A stretch of DNA of 35,303 nucleotides from Vulcanimicrobiota bacterium. Lineage in GTDB: Bacteria; Vulcanimicrobiota; JAJTBE01. This document shows, piece by piece, positions 8,138 through 17,244 of this stretch. Every line of letters starts with the position of its first letter. Position 1 is the first letter of the stretch. The stretch is from contig JAIORV010000182.1 of assembly GCA_021107945.1 (NCBI GenBank), positions 1 to 35,303 of the forward strand, read 5' to 3'. A program made the position numbers and the translations under genes. Under the pieces are notes generated by a model that ran no database searches, was not told where the DNA came from, and was given only the letters and a program-made list of their open reading frames with translations.

Positions 8138-9499
8138 ATGAAAATTCATGATAAAAGCTCGACATCGGAAAGCTATGGGGCAAAATTTAAACCCCTGGAC
8201 GAGAAATTGCTTGAGAAAAAGGTGAAAAACCCCAGGGAAGCTCAACAATCGGACGAGTTTGTCGGTCAGACAGGAGACAACAGGAGCCTGGCAATATTTA
8301 AACAAACAAATCCTCTCCCTGCAATATCGGAAGATGTAAAGCCCGGTGAATTCAAACCCAAACCAAAGGATTGGACTGTTCTTTGCTATTTTAACGGCAA
8401 CTGCGACCTGGAATCTGATATTGAAAGTAGTATGAAATCCCTCGAAAAAGTGGGGAGTGATGATAATATAAACTTTGTAGCGCAGATGGCTTACAGAAGT
8501 GAAGACGGAAAGGCCGAGAGGATTCTGCTAAAAAAGCCCGGTTGGCTCGGATTCAAGAAAAACAGCGAAGTTCTGGCAGATCTGGGCAAGACAAATATGG
8601 CTCATCCGCAAACATTGAAAGATTTCATAAGCTGGGGTATGAAGAAATTCCCTGCAAATCATTATGCGGTGATAATGAGCGGGCATGGATACGGTTTCGT
8701 GGGGTCGATGCCCGACGAGGTTGCGGATGATATAATGCTTACCACGGAGTTGAAATCAGCCCTGGACACCGCAACAAAAGAAACCGGGGAAAAAATAGAT
8801 ATACTCGGATTCGACTCCTGTCTCATGGCGAACGCCGAGACCGCCTATGCCACGAAAGATTCCGCCGATTTCCTCGTGGGATCCGAAGAGGTTTTGATTA
8901 GCGGAAACTGGGATTACAGCGAATTCGGGGGAAAGATGAAAGAGGAAGCTAACGGCGACGGGCTGACGGTTTTCGAGGCTCTTGAAGCGATGGTCAAGTC
9001 TCAACAAAATTACAAACTCCTCACATCCTCGATAATAGACTGCAGAGATATGCCCGGTTTTGCCAGAAGACTGAAGAAATTCTCGGAAAAGCTCCTGAAC
9101 ACGGAAACACCTGACAGATACATAAAGCATGCGTTCAGGAATGCACAACATTATTGCCAGCCAAAAATCATGGCACAGGCGGCAAACGGCGATATTGAGA
9201 CAAAGCCCATGAACCAGATGAGGGATGTGGTATCGGTAACGATGGAGATAATAGCAAGCGATTATATTGCCGACACTGATCTAAAACAATCCGCCCTTGA
9301 TCTTGCGAAATTCATAAAAGACCAGGTCGTAGTTTTCGAGATGCATCGAAAGGGAATGGACATATCCGGCTCAAAGGGGATCTCGATATATACCCCGACA
9401 TCTGATGCCGACAAATACGCGGATTTCTATGAAAACAAGCTCTCTCTCGGTAAAGATACAGGCTGGGGCAAAGTCGTGAGGAAATTCGGGGTGTCGTAG
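8138..9499 (+). CDS. Clostripain-family (C11) cysteine peptidase
   Basis: 453 residues. After about 80 polar, probably disordered residues the C11 fold begins with WTVLCYFNGNCDLESDIE. The catalytic His lies in MSGHGYGF (His183) and the catalytic Cys in GFDSCLMANAET (Cys228). Both match the clostripain motifs, which cleave after Arg or Lys in studied members. The remainder (SEEVLISGNWDY, later GISIYTP) is also typical. There is no signal peptide or lipobox, unlike most secreted C11 enzymes, so it may act in the cytoplasm or leave by another route. GGGGTG stands 3 bases before ATG. No neighbouring inhibitor or substrate gene is recognisable. Target specificity is unknown. Confidence 0.88.
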   Translation: MKIHDKSSTSESYGAKFKPLDEKLLEKKVKNPREAQQSDEFVGQTGDNRSLAIFKQTNPLPAISEDVKPGEFKPKPKDWTVLCYFNGNCDLESDIESSMKSLEKVGSDDNINFVAQMAYRSEDGKAERILLKKPGWLGFKKNSEVLADLGKTNMAHPQTLKDFISWGMKKFPANHYAVIMSGHGYGFVGSMPDEVADDIMLTTELKSALDTATKETGEKIDILGFDSCLMANAETAYATKDSADFLVGSEEVLISGNWDYSEFGGKMKEEANGDGLTVFEALEAMVKSQQNYKLLTSSIIDCRDMPGFARRLKKFSEKLLNTETPDRYIKHAFRNAQHYCQPKIMAQAANGDIETKPMNQMRDVVSVTMEIIASDYIADTDLKQSALDLAKFIKDQVVVFEMHRKGMDISGSKGISIYTPTSDADKYADFYENKLSLGKDTGWGKVVRKFGVS

Positions 9500-9725
9500 T
9501 TTTTTGCGGTTACAAATAATGGCATCGAAAAACCATGTATTCACCACGAAGACACGGAGGACACGAAGAATTTAAATTTAACTTTCGAGATCTCTGTGAT
9601 CTCAGCACCTTCGTGGCAAATTAGACCTTTCTCATCTCTCACCTTCCGCTTCTTGTTTCTCGCCTCTCATTTCACACTTCTCATTTCCCGAATAATAGGG
9701 CGATGTCCCTATTTCTTGTGAGCAA
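9500..9725. other. Convergent gap with repeat arrays
   Basis: Contains a CACGGAGGACACGAAG array (9553-9569), its complement (9588-9615), a TCTCATTTC-type pyrimidine array (9630-9690) and a short hairpin AGGG-CGATGT-CCCT (9698-9711) related to the GGGACAG hairpins at 22.0-22.5 kb. It separates two converging genes, and the hairpin may help terminate leftward transcription from neither side strongly. Confidence 0.4.
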
Positions 9726-10892
9726 TTATTCCGTTTCTTTCTCTATTTTTATTATATGCTTGCCTTTTATCATTCCAGGCTTGCCCTTTATCATTACAGA
9801 CTTACCCTTTGTCCTTACAGGCTTACCTTTTACCATGCCATCCTCCGGTTTCTCTTTTTCCGGAGTTATAAGCAAGTCTCCTTGTTTTGGCTTTGTCGGA
9901 ACCAGGAAAGGTGTCTGCTTTTTCTTTTCCTTACTGAAGAACTCTTTTCTCTTTTGAAATTTGAGGATTCTGTTATTGCCCGTATCCGCTATATAGATAT
10001 CTCCTTTTTGAGTAATAAAGATATCCATGGGCTTATTGAATTCTCCCTCCTTGACGCCCTGTTTTCCCCATTCCAAAATAAATTCAAGCCCCGGTGAGAA
10101 TTTCTGAATTCTATGATTACCTGAATCAATTACCAGTATATTGTCTTGTTCATCAGCCTCCACTGCCACCGGTTTCTTGAACTCGCCTTCTTTACTTCCA
10201 TAATGCCCCCACTGCGTGAGGAATTTTCCCTTATTTGTAAATTTCTGGATCCTGTGATTCTTGCTGTCGGCAACATATACATTGTCCCTATAGTCAACAG
10301 CGACATCAAGGGGGAGATTGAATTGCCCGACGTTTGCGCCAAACTCGCCCCAGGAATTGATAAATTTGCCTGATGGTGAAAATTTCTGGATTCTGTGATT
10401 TCTACTGTCAACAACAAAAATATTATTTCTTGAATCAAATGCGATACCGGCCGGTTGATGGAATTTTCCATCTTCCTCTCCCCAATTGCCGATTTCCTTT
10501 AAAAATATTCCCACAGGAGAAAACTTCTGCATCCTGTTGTTAAAATGATCCACAACAAAGATATTTCCCTGGTTATCAATTGCCACTCTTGCCGGAAAAT
10601 CGAACTCTCCCTTTTGAGTGCCTCTTTTTCCCCACAGGGAAAGCACCTTGCCCTTTGGCGAGATTTTCTGGATCCGGTGATTGCCGCTATCCGCTACATA
10701 TAAATTGCCCTCGCCATCCACACAAATTCCCTGAAGATTATTAAATTCACCGGGTTTGATACCCGATTTGCCTCCCCATTTTCTTGAGGAAACAGGAGGC
10801 GATTCACCTCTTGTCAGAAAAAAATATGCGGCGCCACCCGCCAGGCATAAGATAAGGACTATAATCACTACTACTAATATTCGTTTATCCAT
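9726..10892 (-). CDS. Membrane-anchored NHL-repeat beta-propeller protein
   Basis: 388 residues. A single N-terminal membrane helix (about 5-27, ILVVVIIVLILCLAGGAAYF) anchors an extracytoplasmic six-bladed NHL propeller. The blades are about 47 residues each and repeat the pattern IYVADSGNHRIQKFSPxGKF-WGxxGxxxGEFxxPxGIAVD (VVDHFNNRMQKFSP, VVDSRNHRIQKFSP, VADSKNHRIQKF, VIDSGNHRIQKFSP, IADTGNNRILKF). NHL propellers bind proteins or sugars and have no catalytic residues here. The C-terminus is a basic tail with a seven-residue repeat (KGKPVRT, KGKSVMI, KGKPGMI, KGKHIIK). ATG follows the upstream zinc-ribbon gene stop by 3 bases (TGA TCA ATG), with AAGGTGA as SD, so the two are translationally coupled. 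Confidence 0.87.
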   Translation of the reverse strand: MDKRILVVVIIVLILCLAGGAAYFFLTRGESPPVSSRKWGGKSGIKPGEFNNLQGICVDGEGNLYVADSGNHRIQKISPKGKVLSLWGKRGTQKGEFDFPARVAIDNQGNIFVVDHFNNRMQKFSPVGIFLKEIGNWGEEDGKFHQPAGIAFDSRNNIFVVDSRNHRIQKFSPSGKFINSWGEFGANVGQFNLPLDVAVDYRDNVYVADSKNHRIQKFTNKGKFLTQWGHYGSKEGEFKKPVAVEADEQDNILVIDSGNHRIQKFSPGLEFILEWGKQGVKEGEFNKPMDIFITQKGDIYIADTGNNRILKFQKRKEFFSKEKKKQTPFLVPTKPKQGDLLITPEKEKPEDGMVKGKPVRTKGKSVMIKGKPGMIKGKHIIKIEKETE

Positions 10893-10895
10893 TGA

Positions 10896-11381
10896 TCAAT
10901 TCACCTTACAACCAAAGAAAGACATGACTGATTTAATTACATCAGCAAGACTTCTTGTTCGTCCCTCTTTTTGTTCCAATCCCTTCTCCAATTCACCTGT
11001 AATCATTTGTTCCGTCCTGCGTCCTTTTTTATATTGTCCCACAATTCTTTGCAACTCGCCGTCATCCAGCCAAATTCCACTGCAAGTACGACATATATCG
11101 ATGGATACGTCCCCAAATAATTTTTCCTGCATGGGCTTTCTGCACCTGGGGCATAGCCTCGCTTTTGTGGAGATCACATACCCGGTTGTCTGTGCAGGCT
11201 TTACATCCTCCGTGAGAAAAAACCTTTTTCTCAGGTGATCACTTTTAAAGAACTTTCCAAGCTCATTAGCGTCAAACCAGATCCCCCAGCATTTGGAACA
11301 AGTATCAATTTCAAGTCCGGTAGTGGGATCTATGTGAGGTTGAAGGTGTACTTTCTTACAAGCCGGACATATAGAAGCCAT
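10896..11381 (-). CDS. Double zf-TFIIB-type zinc-ribbon protein
   Basis: 161 residues with two treble-clef/zinc-ribbon modules of the zf-TFIIB (PF13453-like) kind. Module 1 has CPACKKV and CSKCWGIWFDANEL (about 5-43). Module 2 has CPRCRKPM and CRTCSGIWLDDGEL (about 77-110). Each supplies two CxxC pairs for one zinc ion. The C-terminal 50 residues are polar and end CKVN. The start is very well supported by GGAGGTGATCC ending 3 bases before ATG. It is first in a two-gene operon with the NHL protein. The family's biochemical role is poorly known; a nucleic acid or protein-binding role is only a guess. Confidence 0.85.
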   Translation of the reverse strand: MASICPACKKVHLQPHIDPTTGLEIDTCSKCWGIWFDANELGKFFKSDHLRKRFFLTEDVKPAQTTGYVISTKARLCPRCRKPMQEKLFGDVSIDICRTCSGIWLDDGELQRIVGQYKKGRRTEQMITGELEKGLEQKEGRTRSLADVIKSVMSFFGCKVN

Positions 11382-11863
11382 TGGATCACCTCCATATTAT
11401 ATAAAAAATTTCTACTTTCTTCTATTCGAAGATACAATTGATTCCCCTTGTTTTGCCATGGCAAATATATTAATTTGAGTATATTGTAAAGGAAGATTGA
11501 GCTTGAAGGTTGAATATAAATGCATTAGAATTATATAGGCAAAGCCGTCTGAAGGGAGGGATGTTTTTACAACGCCCCGAATTTGAGGATTATAACGCAC
11601 CCGGACTACACTTTACCTGACTGCATTAAGATGATTTGAATACAAAGCATACTTATTGATTTTTCTCATTTCACTCTATTTAGTTTACAAGAACAATGAA
11701 TAGTATGTATTCAAATCCATCCTGTAAGAGAAGACAGACATCTGCCCAAATCACGGGGTAGTCTTAATGGTAATAAAGGATTAATGTTTTTTGGAATTTC
11801 CCGTAATCATGTCTTTATCCATTTATAACAAATTTACATTAACTATTAGGAGGGAGTAAACAA
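11382..11863. other. Divergent promoter region between zinc-ribbon and caspase-like genes
   Basis: 482 bases without a gene, AT-rich, and noticeably free of the repeats that fill other gaps. It must contain promoters for both directions. A perfect 14-bp palindrome TTTGCCATGGCAAA lies at 11452-11465, placed about 70 bases before the zinc-ribbon start, and could be an operator. AGGAGGGAG at 11849-11857 is the SD of the rightward gene. I cannot assign promoter boxes with confidence. Confidence 0.4.
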
Positions 11864-12679
11864 GTGAAAAACAGTAAAAATTTCAAGGTAATGGCAACCG
11901 TTGTTGCACTACTCTTCCTGGCGACATCATTTATAGTAATGATGGGCTGCGGCGGCGGCGGTGGCGGCGGTGGCGGCGGCAGTTCCTCAAACCTGGGAAC
12001 TGTTACCGGTACAGTTTATGATTCCAGTTCTAACACAGTAACAGGAGCTCTTGTAAGCTGGAAACTGTCGGGGGTAGCTTCTGCAAAGGAAACCTCGACG
12101 ACAACCGACAACTATGGTAACTTCAAACTGCAAGATGTAACTCCGGGCAATGTCCTTATTACCGCCAACTATAATGACGAGGCATACCATGTCGATATAC
12201 TGGTAACGGCAGATGGGACAAGCCAGGTACTGGCAAATCTGACACCTTCAGGAATAGTACAGGGAACGATCTCCGATTATTTGACAAGTTCAGTGTTGTA
12301 TGGCGCCGTTGTGTCAATTACAACCATTGATAATGTAACATTGCTGGATTCCTCAGACACCAGCGGTTTTTACCAGATTACCGATGTTTATACAGGTACT
12401 CATACCGTTTATACTACATTGAGCGGTTATTATACCTCATCAGCTTCCGTGACTGTTTCAATGGGTAATACAACATCACAGAACTTCTCGCTCACACCCA
12501 CAACCCAACCGACACCGACACCTACTCCGACGGTATCACCCACACCGGGAACCGGAAAAGTATATGCTGTTTTTGTAGGTATTAGCGATTATCGGATTAC
12601 TGTGTGGCTGACGCAGAAGGTATGCAAGCAAACTTTGAGAGTTCCACTCTCTGGAGCGGCTCAAGCATCACACTTCTGA
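11864..12679 (+). pseudogene. Caspase-like lipoprotein, N-terminal fragment (frameshifted)
   Basis: GTG start with AGGAGGGAG 6 bases upstream. The signal peptide ends in VMMGC, a plausible lipobox with Cys29, followed by ten glycines. Two carboxypeptidase-regulatory-like beta-sandwich domains follow (GTVTGTVYDSSSNTVTGALV near 45, and VQGTISDYLTSSVLYGAVVS near 127). A Pro/Thr linker leads to the start of a peptidase C14 domain (VYAVFVGISDY, about 233-243). The frame then runs into unrelated sequence and stops at 12679. The C14 domain continues in another frame from about 12586. The fused product would be an outer-membrane or surface-anchored caspase-like protease of about 490 residues. The break may be real decay or an assembly error between the similar strings GCGATTAT and CGGATTAC. 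Confidence 0.8.
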
Positions 12680-13344
12680 CCAACAGTGACGCAACAGAGA
12701 CCGCTATTGGAAACGCAATAACATACGTCAAGAACAATGCAACTTCCGATGACCTTTTCGTATTCACCTTCAGCGGACATGGAACAAACAGTGTTGGTAA
12801 CGCCGCCCTGGTGACATGGGACGACAGCGGAGGATTTGCATACCTCGATGACTCCGACCTTGAGACCTTGATCTCCGGCATGCCCTGCCCTACGGCGATT
12901 TATCTGGATTCCTGCTATAGTGGTGGAATGATAGGCAAGAAGCTTCAGAAAAAAATCAACGGCGACGTTCTCACCGGGAAAGTCTATACAAATGCACCCG
13001 GATATGATCCCAACTTCAAGGGCGGCTTCCTGCTGGGTAAAAAGAGCGTTGAAGCACTTAATAACCTGGTTGCCATATCAGCTTCCAGCGGCACCGAATT
13101 ATCCTGGGAAAGTAGTTCTCTCCAACACGGAGTCTTTACATATTATGTGATGCAAGGACTCGGAACCGGAAGTACATTAGGTCCGGCCGAAGTAGATTCA
13201 AGTGGAAATATTTCTGCCGAAGAAACGCATTGCTATGCAGAAGACCTGGTGCAGACATATTCCGGTTATGATCAAAACCCACAGATGACTGACAATTATC
13301 CCACAATACTGAGTAACACAACAGATTTGGTTGTTAAACAGTAG
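12586..13344 (+). pseudogene. Caspase-like peptidase (C14) catalytic domain, C-terminal fragment of the lipoprotein gene
   Basis: Continues the preceding fragment in a different frame, open from just after TAG at 12583 to TAG at 13342. It reads LSDYCVADAEGMQ, then the catalytic His motif FTFSGHGTNS (His codon 12778-12780) and the catalytic Cys motif IYLDSCYSGG (Cys codon 12913-12915). This is the His-Cys dyad of caspase/metacaspase peptidases. The join with the upstream part (GISDY ... LSDYCVADAEGM) lacks roughly 4-8 residues expected between strand 1 and the first helix. That fits a small deletion whose length is not a multiple of three. An internal GTG at 12604 could start translation but has no good SD. 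If the deletion is an assembly error, the gene is intact. Confidence 0.82.
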
Positions 13345-13396
13345 AATTAATAGAATATAGGAATCTGATTATCAGATTAGCTATTAATTGATATCT

Positions 13397-13432
13397 AACC
13401 GGGGGAGTCTTTAATTCTCCCCCGGTTTTTTA
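13397..13432 (+). terminator. Rho-independent terminator of the caspase-like gene
   Basis: Stem AACCGGGGGAG pairs with CTCCCCCGGTT around a 9-base loop, followed by TTTTT, about 55 bases after the stop codon. Confidence 0.92.
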
Positions 13433-13728
13433 TTATTCAGGATAGATTTTCTAATTTTCGAATAATTGATCTCGGATAACGCTTTTAAATTCAACGCAGA
13501 GATCACTGAAACAAATTCAGGATGACGTCTTCAGGATGCCTACCCCGAACTTGTTTCGGGGACGGTTCCAGGCTATTCCATTTTAATATGCATAACTCCG
13601 GGAAGGATATAAGAATAATAAGTATAATTTACCCATAAGGTTGGCTATTCTATCATTAATAAAAAACAAACTCAATCTCCAGCTTACAACAGCCAACTTC
13701 CAATCTCTATAGAGGAGGGCGTGTATCC

Positions 13729-14331
13729 ATGCTTGAAAAAAAAGAATTTAAATGTCTCAACCTTATTGTGGATTTATTAAAAAACAGCTCCAAATTCAGG
13801 CCTCTCTCAATAGAGAAGCCCGATACACACCTGCTGCCCGATATGGATGAAACAAAGGTTTTTGCCCTTTTTAAAGGATCTTACATGGCAAAAAGTATAT
13901 CCATCGGAATTTCCCTCAACTACAACATTGTAGAGCTGGACACTAGCTCAACTGTGGCGCTGTTTTATGTGGTTCCATGCAAACCTGGCTTTGCGGCGAT
14001 AATCACCAGAGAGACCGCGGCAGACAGGATTACAAAAGAAATCGGGCTAAAAATCGAAATCGAGGTTGATAACAAGATTATTGATGACGGTTATCTTATC
14101 AACTCCAATAACAGGGAAATTTTGACCGGACTTGCAAACGAGCATCCTCTTGAAACATTTCTTAAAAGTCATATAAATGACCTGGAACTTTTGCACATTA
14201 AAGAAGAGGAATTGGGATTCAGAAGAGCTTTTAAGCCAAATGAAGACACAGTCAAAACCATCGAGGCAGATATAAATAATCTTCTTGATGTCGCAAAGGC
14301 AATGGAAGAATATCCTAAGAACCGAGGGTAA
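13729..14331 (+). CDS. Conserved-looking protein of unknown function upstream of hypE
   Basis: 200 residues, soluble, no signal peptide or membrane helix. The middle is an alternating-strand region (SISIGISLNYNIVELDTSSTVALFYVVPC, about 63-91). It continues with ITRETAADRITKEIGLKIEIEVD and a DGYLINSNNREILTGL segment. The overall pattern recalls DUF3137-like domains without their membrane helices, but I do not recognise it firmly. GAGGAGG lies about 11 bases before ATG. Only 3 bases separate its stop from the hypE start, so the two are co-transcribed and probably coupled. It is not a known Hyp protein. Confidence 0.75.
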   Translation: MLEKKEFKCLNLIVDLLKNSSKFRPLSIEKPDTHLLPDMDETKVFALFKGSYMAKSISIGISLNYNIVELDTSSTVALFYVVPCKPGFAAIITRETAADRITKEIGLKIEIEVDNKIIDDGYLINSNNREILTGLANEHPLETFLKSHINDLELLHIKEEELGFRRAFKPNEDTVKTIEADINNLLDVAKAMEEYPKNRG

Positions 14332-14334
14332 GTT

Positions 14335-15345
14335 ATGAAAAGAAAAACAATTCTCTTATCTCATGGCGGCGGAGGAAAGCATACAAGGCAGTTGATTGAA
14401 GAGCATTTTCTCCCCGCTTTTTCAAATTCAATGCTGGAAAAACTGGGCGATTCAGCGGTCTTTAAAATAAACGGGAAAAACATAGCATTCACAACGGACA
14501 CATTCGTCGTGAAACCTCTTTTCTTTCCCGGCGGAGATATTGGTGACCTGGCGGTCTATGGAACGGTAAACGACCTGGCGGTTATGGGAGCGCGCCCATT
14601 GCATCTCTCCACGGGCTTTGTAATTGAAGAGGGATTGACATTCGAGACTCTGGACAGGGTAATTACCTCCATGAATGAAGCTTCGAAAAAAGCCGGTATA
14701 AATATCGTGACAGGTGACACAAAAGTTGTCGAGCGGGGAGGAGCGGACGGTATTTTCATCAACACATCGGGAATCGGTGTTATTGAAGATGGACTCATGT
14801 CCGATGAACCTATATCACCCGGAGACAGGATAATTCTGAACGGAACCCTGGGGGACCATGGAATTGCCGTTCTCTCGGCACGGGGAGAGCTGCCTTTAGA
14901 ATCAAATATCGTCAGCGATGCCGCGCCTCTTAATAAAATCATATTCCCATTGCTGGAAAAATTCCCCGGAAAAGTCAGATTTATGAGGGACGCCACCAGG
15001 GGCGGGTTTGCAACTGTCCTGAACGAGATATGCGAGGGTGAGAATTTCGGTATTACCGTTACCCAGCGTGATATTCCCGTCAGGGAAGATGTCCACGCCG
15101 TGTGTGAATTGCTGGGATTCGACCCTCTTTACGTGGCAAACGAGGGGAAAGTTGTGATAATAATTGACGGTGATGTCGCCGATGATGCACTGGAAATGCT
15201 GAGAAGTCAACCCCTGGGGGAGAATTCGGCGATTGTCGGAGAAATAACGCCGGATAATCCCGGAAGGGCTATCCTGAAAACAATGATAGGCGGAGGCAGG
15301 ATCCTGGATATGATGATTGGTGATCAACTCCCCCGGATATGCTGA
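14335..15345 (+). CDS. hypE: Hydrogenase maturation protein HypE (carbamoyl dehydratase)
   Basis: 336 residues, the normal size for HypE. HypE takes the carbamoyl group from HypF on its C-terminal cysteine and dehydrates it with ATP to a thiocyanate that becomes the CN ligand of [NiFe] hydrogenase. Seen here: the AIR-synthase/PurM fold with the N-terminal ILLSHGGGGKHTRQLIEEHF, the ATP-site FTTDTFVVKPLFFPGGDIG, MRDATRGGFATVLNEI, and the diagnostic C-terminus PRIC. SelD, the nearest relative, lacks this ending. The start overlaps no gene and is 3 bases after the upstream stop. No hypF, hypC, hypD or hydrogenase genes are in the window, so its partners are elsewhere. Confidence 0.95.
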   Translation: MKRKTILLSHGGGGKHTRQLIEEHFLPAFSNSMLEKLGDSAVFKINGKNIAFTTDTFVVKPLFFPGGDIGDLAVYGTVNDLAVMGARPLHLSTGFVIEEGLTFETLDRVITSMNEASKKAGINIVTGDTKVVERGGADGIFINTSGIGVIEDGLMSDEPISPGDRIILNGTLGDHGIAVLSARGELPLESNIVSDAAPLNKIIFPLLEKFPGKVRFMRDATRGGFATVLNEICEGENFGITVTQRDIPVREDVHAVCELLGFDPLYVANEGKVVIIIDGDVADDALEMLRSQPLGENSAIVGEITPDNPGRAILKTMIGGGRILDMMIGDQLPRIC

Positions 15346-15472
15346 GGGTATAGAGAAATCCCATCTGAGCATTAGACAAAATGAATAAGGAAGATGGAAA
15401 GAGGAAGAAGGATAACGAATCGCGATCCCATTTTCTCTTTTCTTTTATCTATTATCCTTTTTCCATTATCCT

Positions 15473-16435
15473 TTATCTTTTGTCGTAATACCGGGCGATT
15501 GTTTTTCGAAGGCCTTCTTCGAGGGAGATAGCAGGATCGTATTTCAGTATTTCCCTTGCGGCGGTTATGTCCGCCAGGGAATGTTTCACATCACCGGTCC
15601 GGGACGATATATGAACGGGTTTTATATCTGACTTAATTATTTTACCGATTATACCGGCAAGATGATTTACCGTATATCTATTACCGCATGCTATATTGAA
15701 AACCTTTCCCGGCGCGTCCTGTGCCTCGGTTGCCAGGAGGTTTGCATTCACAACATTCTCTATGTATGTGAAGTCCCTGCTTTGCTCGCCGTCGCCGTAT
15801 ATGGTGGGTGCCTCCCCTTTCATATACGCCGTTATGAACCGTGGGACAACGGCGGCATATTGACTGGAGGGATCCTGGTACGGACCGAATACATTGAAAT
15901 ATCGAAGACAAACTGTCTCGACACCATATATCTTGTAAAAGATCCGGCAATAATGCTCTCCTGTCAACTTGGTCAGTGCATACGGCGACAATGGATCGGG
16001 TTTCATTGTCTCCACCTTGGGAAGGATTTCGGTGTCGCCATAGACCGAAGAGGAAGACGCATAAACCACGCGGCGCACGCCCTTATATCTCGCCGCCACA
16101 AGGATGTTCAGCGTTCCCGCCACATTGGTCTCATTCGATGCGATGGGATCCCTGACAGAGCGTGGAACCGAAGGAAGCGCGCCCTGATGGAGGATGAAGT
16201 CTGCTCCTTCCACTGCATCCGTAACCGACGACAGATCTCTCAGGTCTCCCCTGATGATCTCGATCTTTCCGGCAATATCTTCCAGGTTACTCATCCTGCC
16301 TGTGGAAAAGTTATCGAACACTCTTACCTGTTGATCTCGTCTGAGCAACTCCCGGCATATATTTGAACCTATGAATCCCGCACCGCCGGTAACCAGGTAT
16401 GTCCGGGACTTTATATTATTAAGTTTATTCTTCAT
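15473..16435 (-). CDS. NAD-dependent epimerase/dehydratase, UDP-GlcNAc 4-epimerase (WbpP/Gne) type
   Basis: 320 residues from the preferred ATG at 16433-16435 (AAGGGA 9 bases upstream). The frame is open for 26 more codons, but that extension looks non-homologous. Extended SDR fold: NAD-binding TGGAGFIGSNI at about 14, catalytic Ser region YASSSSVYGD, YALTK active-site Tyr-Lys pair, and substrate-site RYFNVFGPYQDPSSQYAAVVPRF. These enzymes interconvert the C4 epimers of UDP-sugars for surface polysaccharide synthesis. LHQGALPSVPRSV and DPSSQYAAVVP resemble UDP-GlcNAc(A) 4-epimerases more than GalE, but substrate is an inference. It stands alone, with no glycosyltransferase nearby. Confidence 0.9.
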   Translation of the reverse strand: MKNKLNNIKSRTYLVTGGAGFIGSNICRELLRRDQQVRVFDNFSTGRMSNLEDIAGKIEIIRGDLRDLSSVTDAVEGADFILHQGALPSVPRSVRDPIASNETNVAGTLNILVAARYKGVRRVVYASSSSVYGDTEILPKVETMKPDPLSPYALTKLTGEHYCRIFYKIYGVETVCLRYFNVFGPYQDPSSQYAAVVPRFITAYMKGEAPTIYGDGEQSRDFTYIENVVNANLLATEAQDAPGKVFNIACGNRYTVNHLAGIIGKIIKSDIKPVHISSRTGDVKHSLADITAAREILKYDPAISLEEGLRKTIARYYDKR

Positions 16436-16704
16436 AATTAATTTTCCCTTATATTTGAAACAGAAGCCCTTACGCTGAAATCCAATCAGTCCATAAGTCC
16501 TTCCTTTTAGCAACCTCTATTACTTAACGATACCATTTAATAATATACTATTCAGACCTCACACTGCAAGAGAAACTTCCAACCTCGTTTTTCATAGAAA
16601 GATGCCGTTCCTACAAGGGAAGACTGAACATTTGCTTAATATTTATATTGACCTATTAAACACCCTATTAAACAATCCTCCGGAAAGGAATTGAGAAGAG
16701 TAAT

Positions 16705-17244
16705 ATGATAAAGAAAAGTATTAGAAATTGGTTCTTTGCAATGTCTTCAATTTTTCTACTGACTGCCTTGATTTCATGTCAATCACAGGCGGCCTCTCCG
16801 GTGATCCCTCCCGGCGTAGAGCCCGGATATGTTGCGAATCTAAACTCTGATTTCACACTGGAAATCAGAGACAAAAGCGGGACAAAATATTTGGTCAAAA
16901 GTCAGGATAAAAAAGCAAAGCTTCCTCCGGGGAAATTTACCATCGAATTTATCAGACTTGAAAAAAAGGACTCCAATGGAAAAACCTGGAGTATTTCAAG
17001 CTCGGGCTTCATGGCAATTCCCCTGGAGATTAAAGCAGGGAAGACAACGACCAAAAAGTTCGGCGAGCCACTGATTGTACAGGTCAAGAAAACCGGGGAT
17101 ACGCTGAACTATCAATTAAAAGGAAATGTTGGAGAGTTCTATTCAAAAGTAAAAGTTGGCCGAAGAATGGTCAGCGCTCCGATATTCAAAATACTGGGTC
17201 CCGATGGGAAAGTACTTAAAACAGGACGATTCCGCTATGGTTGA
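16705..17244 (+). CDS. Small lipoprotein of unknown function
   Basis: 179 residues. The N-terminus MIKKSIRNWFFAMSSIFLLTALISC is a lipoprotein signal with lipobox LISC (Cys25). The mature part is beta-rich with FTLEIRDKSGTKYLVKSQDKKAKLPPGKFTIEFIRL, a pattern like PEGA- or DUF-type single beta-sandwich domains that fix a value to the envelope. It ends in FKILGPDGKVLKTGRFRYG. I do not recognise the family. GAGAAGAG about 5-12 bases before ATG acts as SD. It is monocistronic, facing the S41 protease gene across a repeat-bearing gap. Confidence 0.75.
   Translation: MIKKSIRNWFFAMSSIFLLTALISCQSQAASPVIPPGVEPGYVANLNSDFTLEIRDKSGTKYLVKSQDKKAKLPPGKFTIEFIRLEKKDSNGKTWSISSSGFMAIPLEIKAGKTTTKKFGEPLIVQVKKTGDTLNYQLKGNVGEFYSKVKVGRRMVSAPIFKILGPDGKVLKTGRFRYG

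Noticed and set aside
14335-15345. SelD (selenophosphate synthetase), tempting because of the nearby tRNA-Sec
   Set aside because: Lacks the SelD N-terminal Cys/Sec glycine-rich loop and has the HypE C-terminal PRIC.
15303-15390. Selenocysteine readthrough of the hypE TGA stop
   Set aside because: The protein already ends in the diagnostic PRIC; extra residues would block HypE function and no SECIS-like hairpin is evident.
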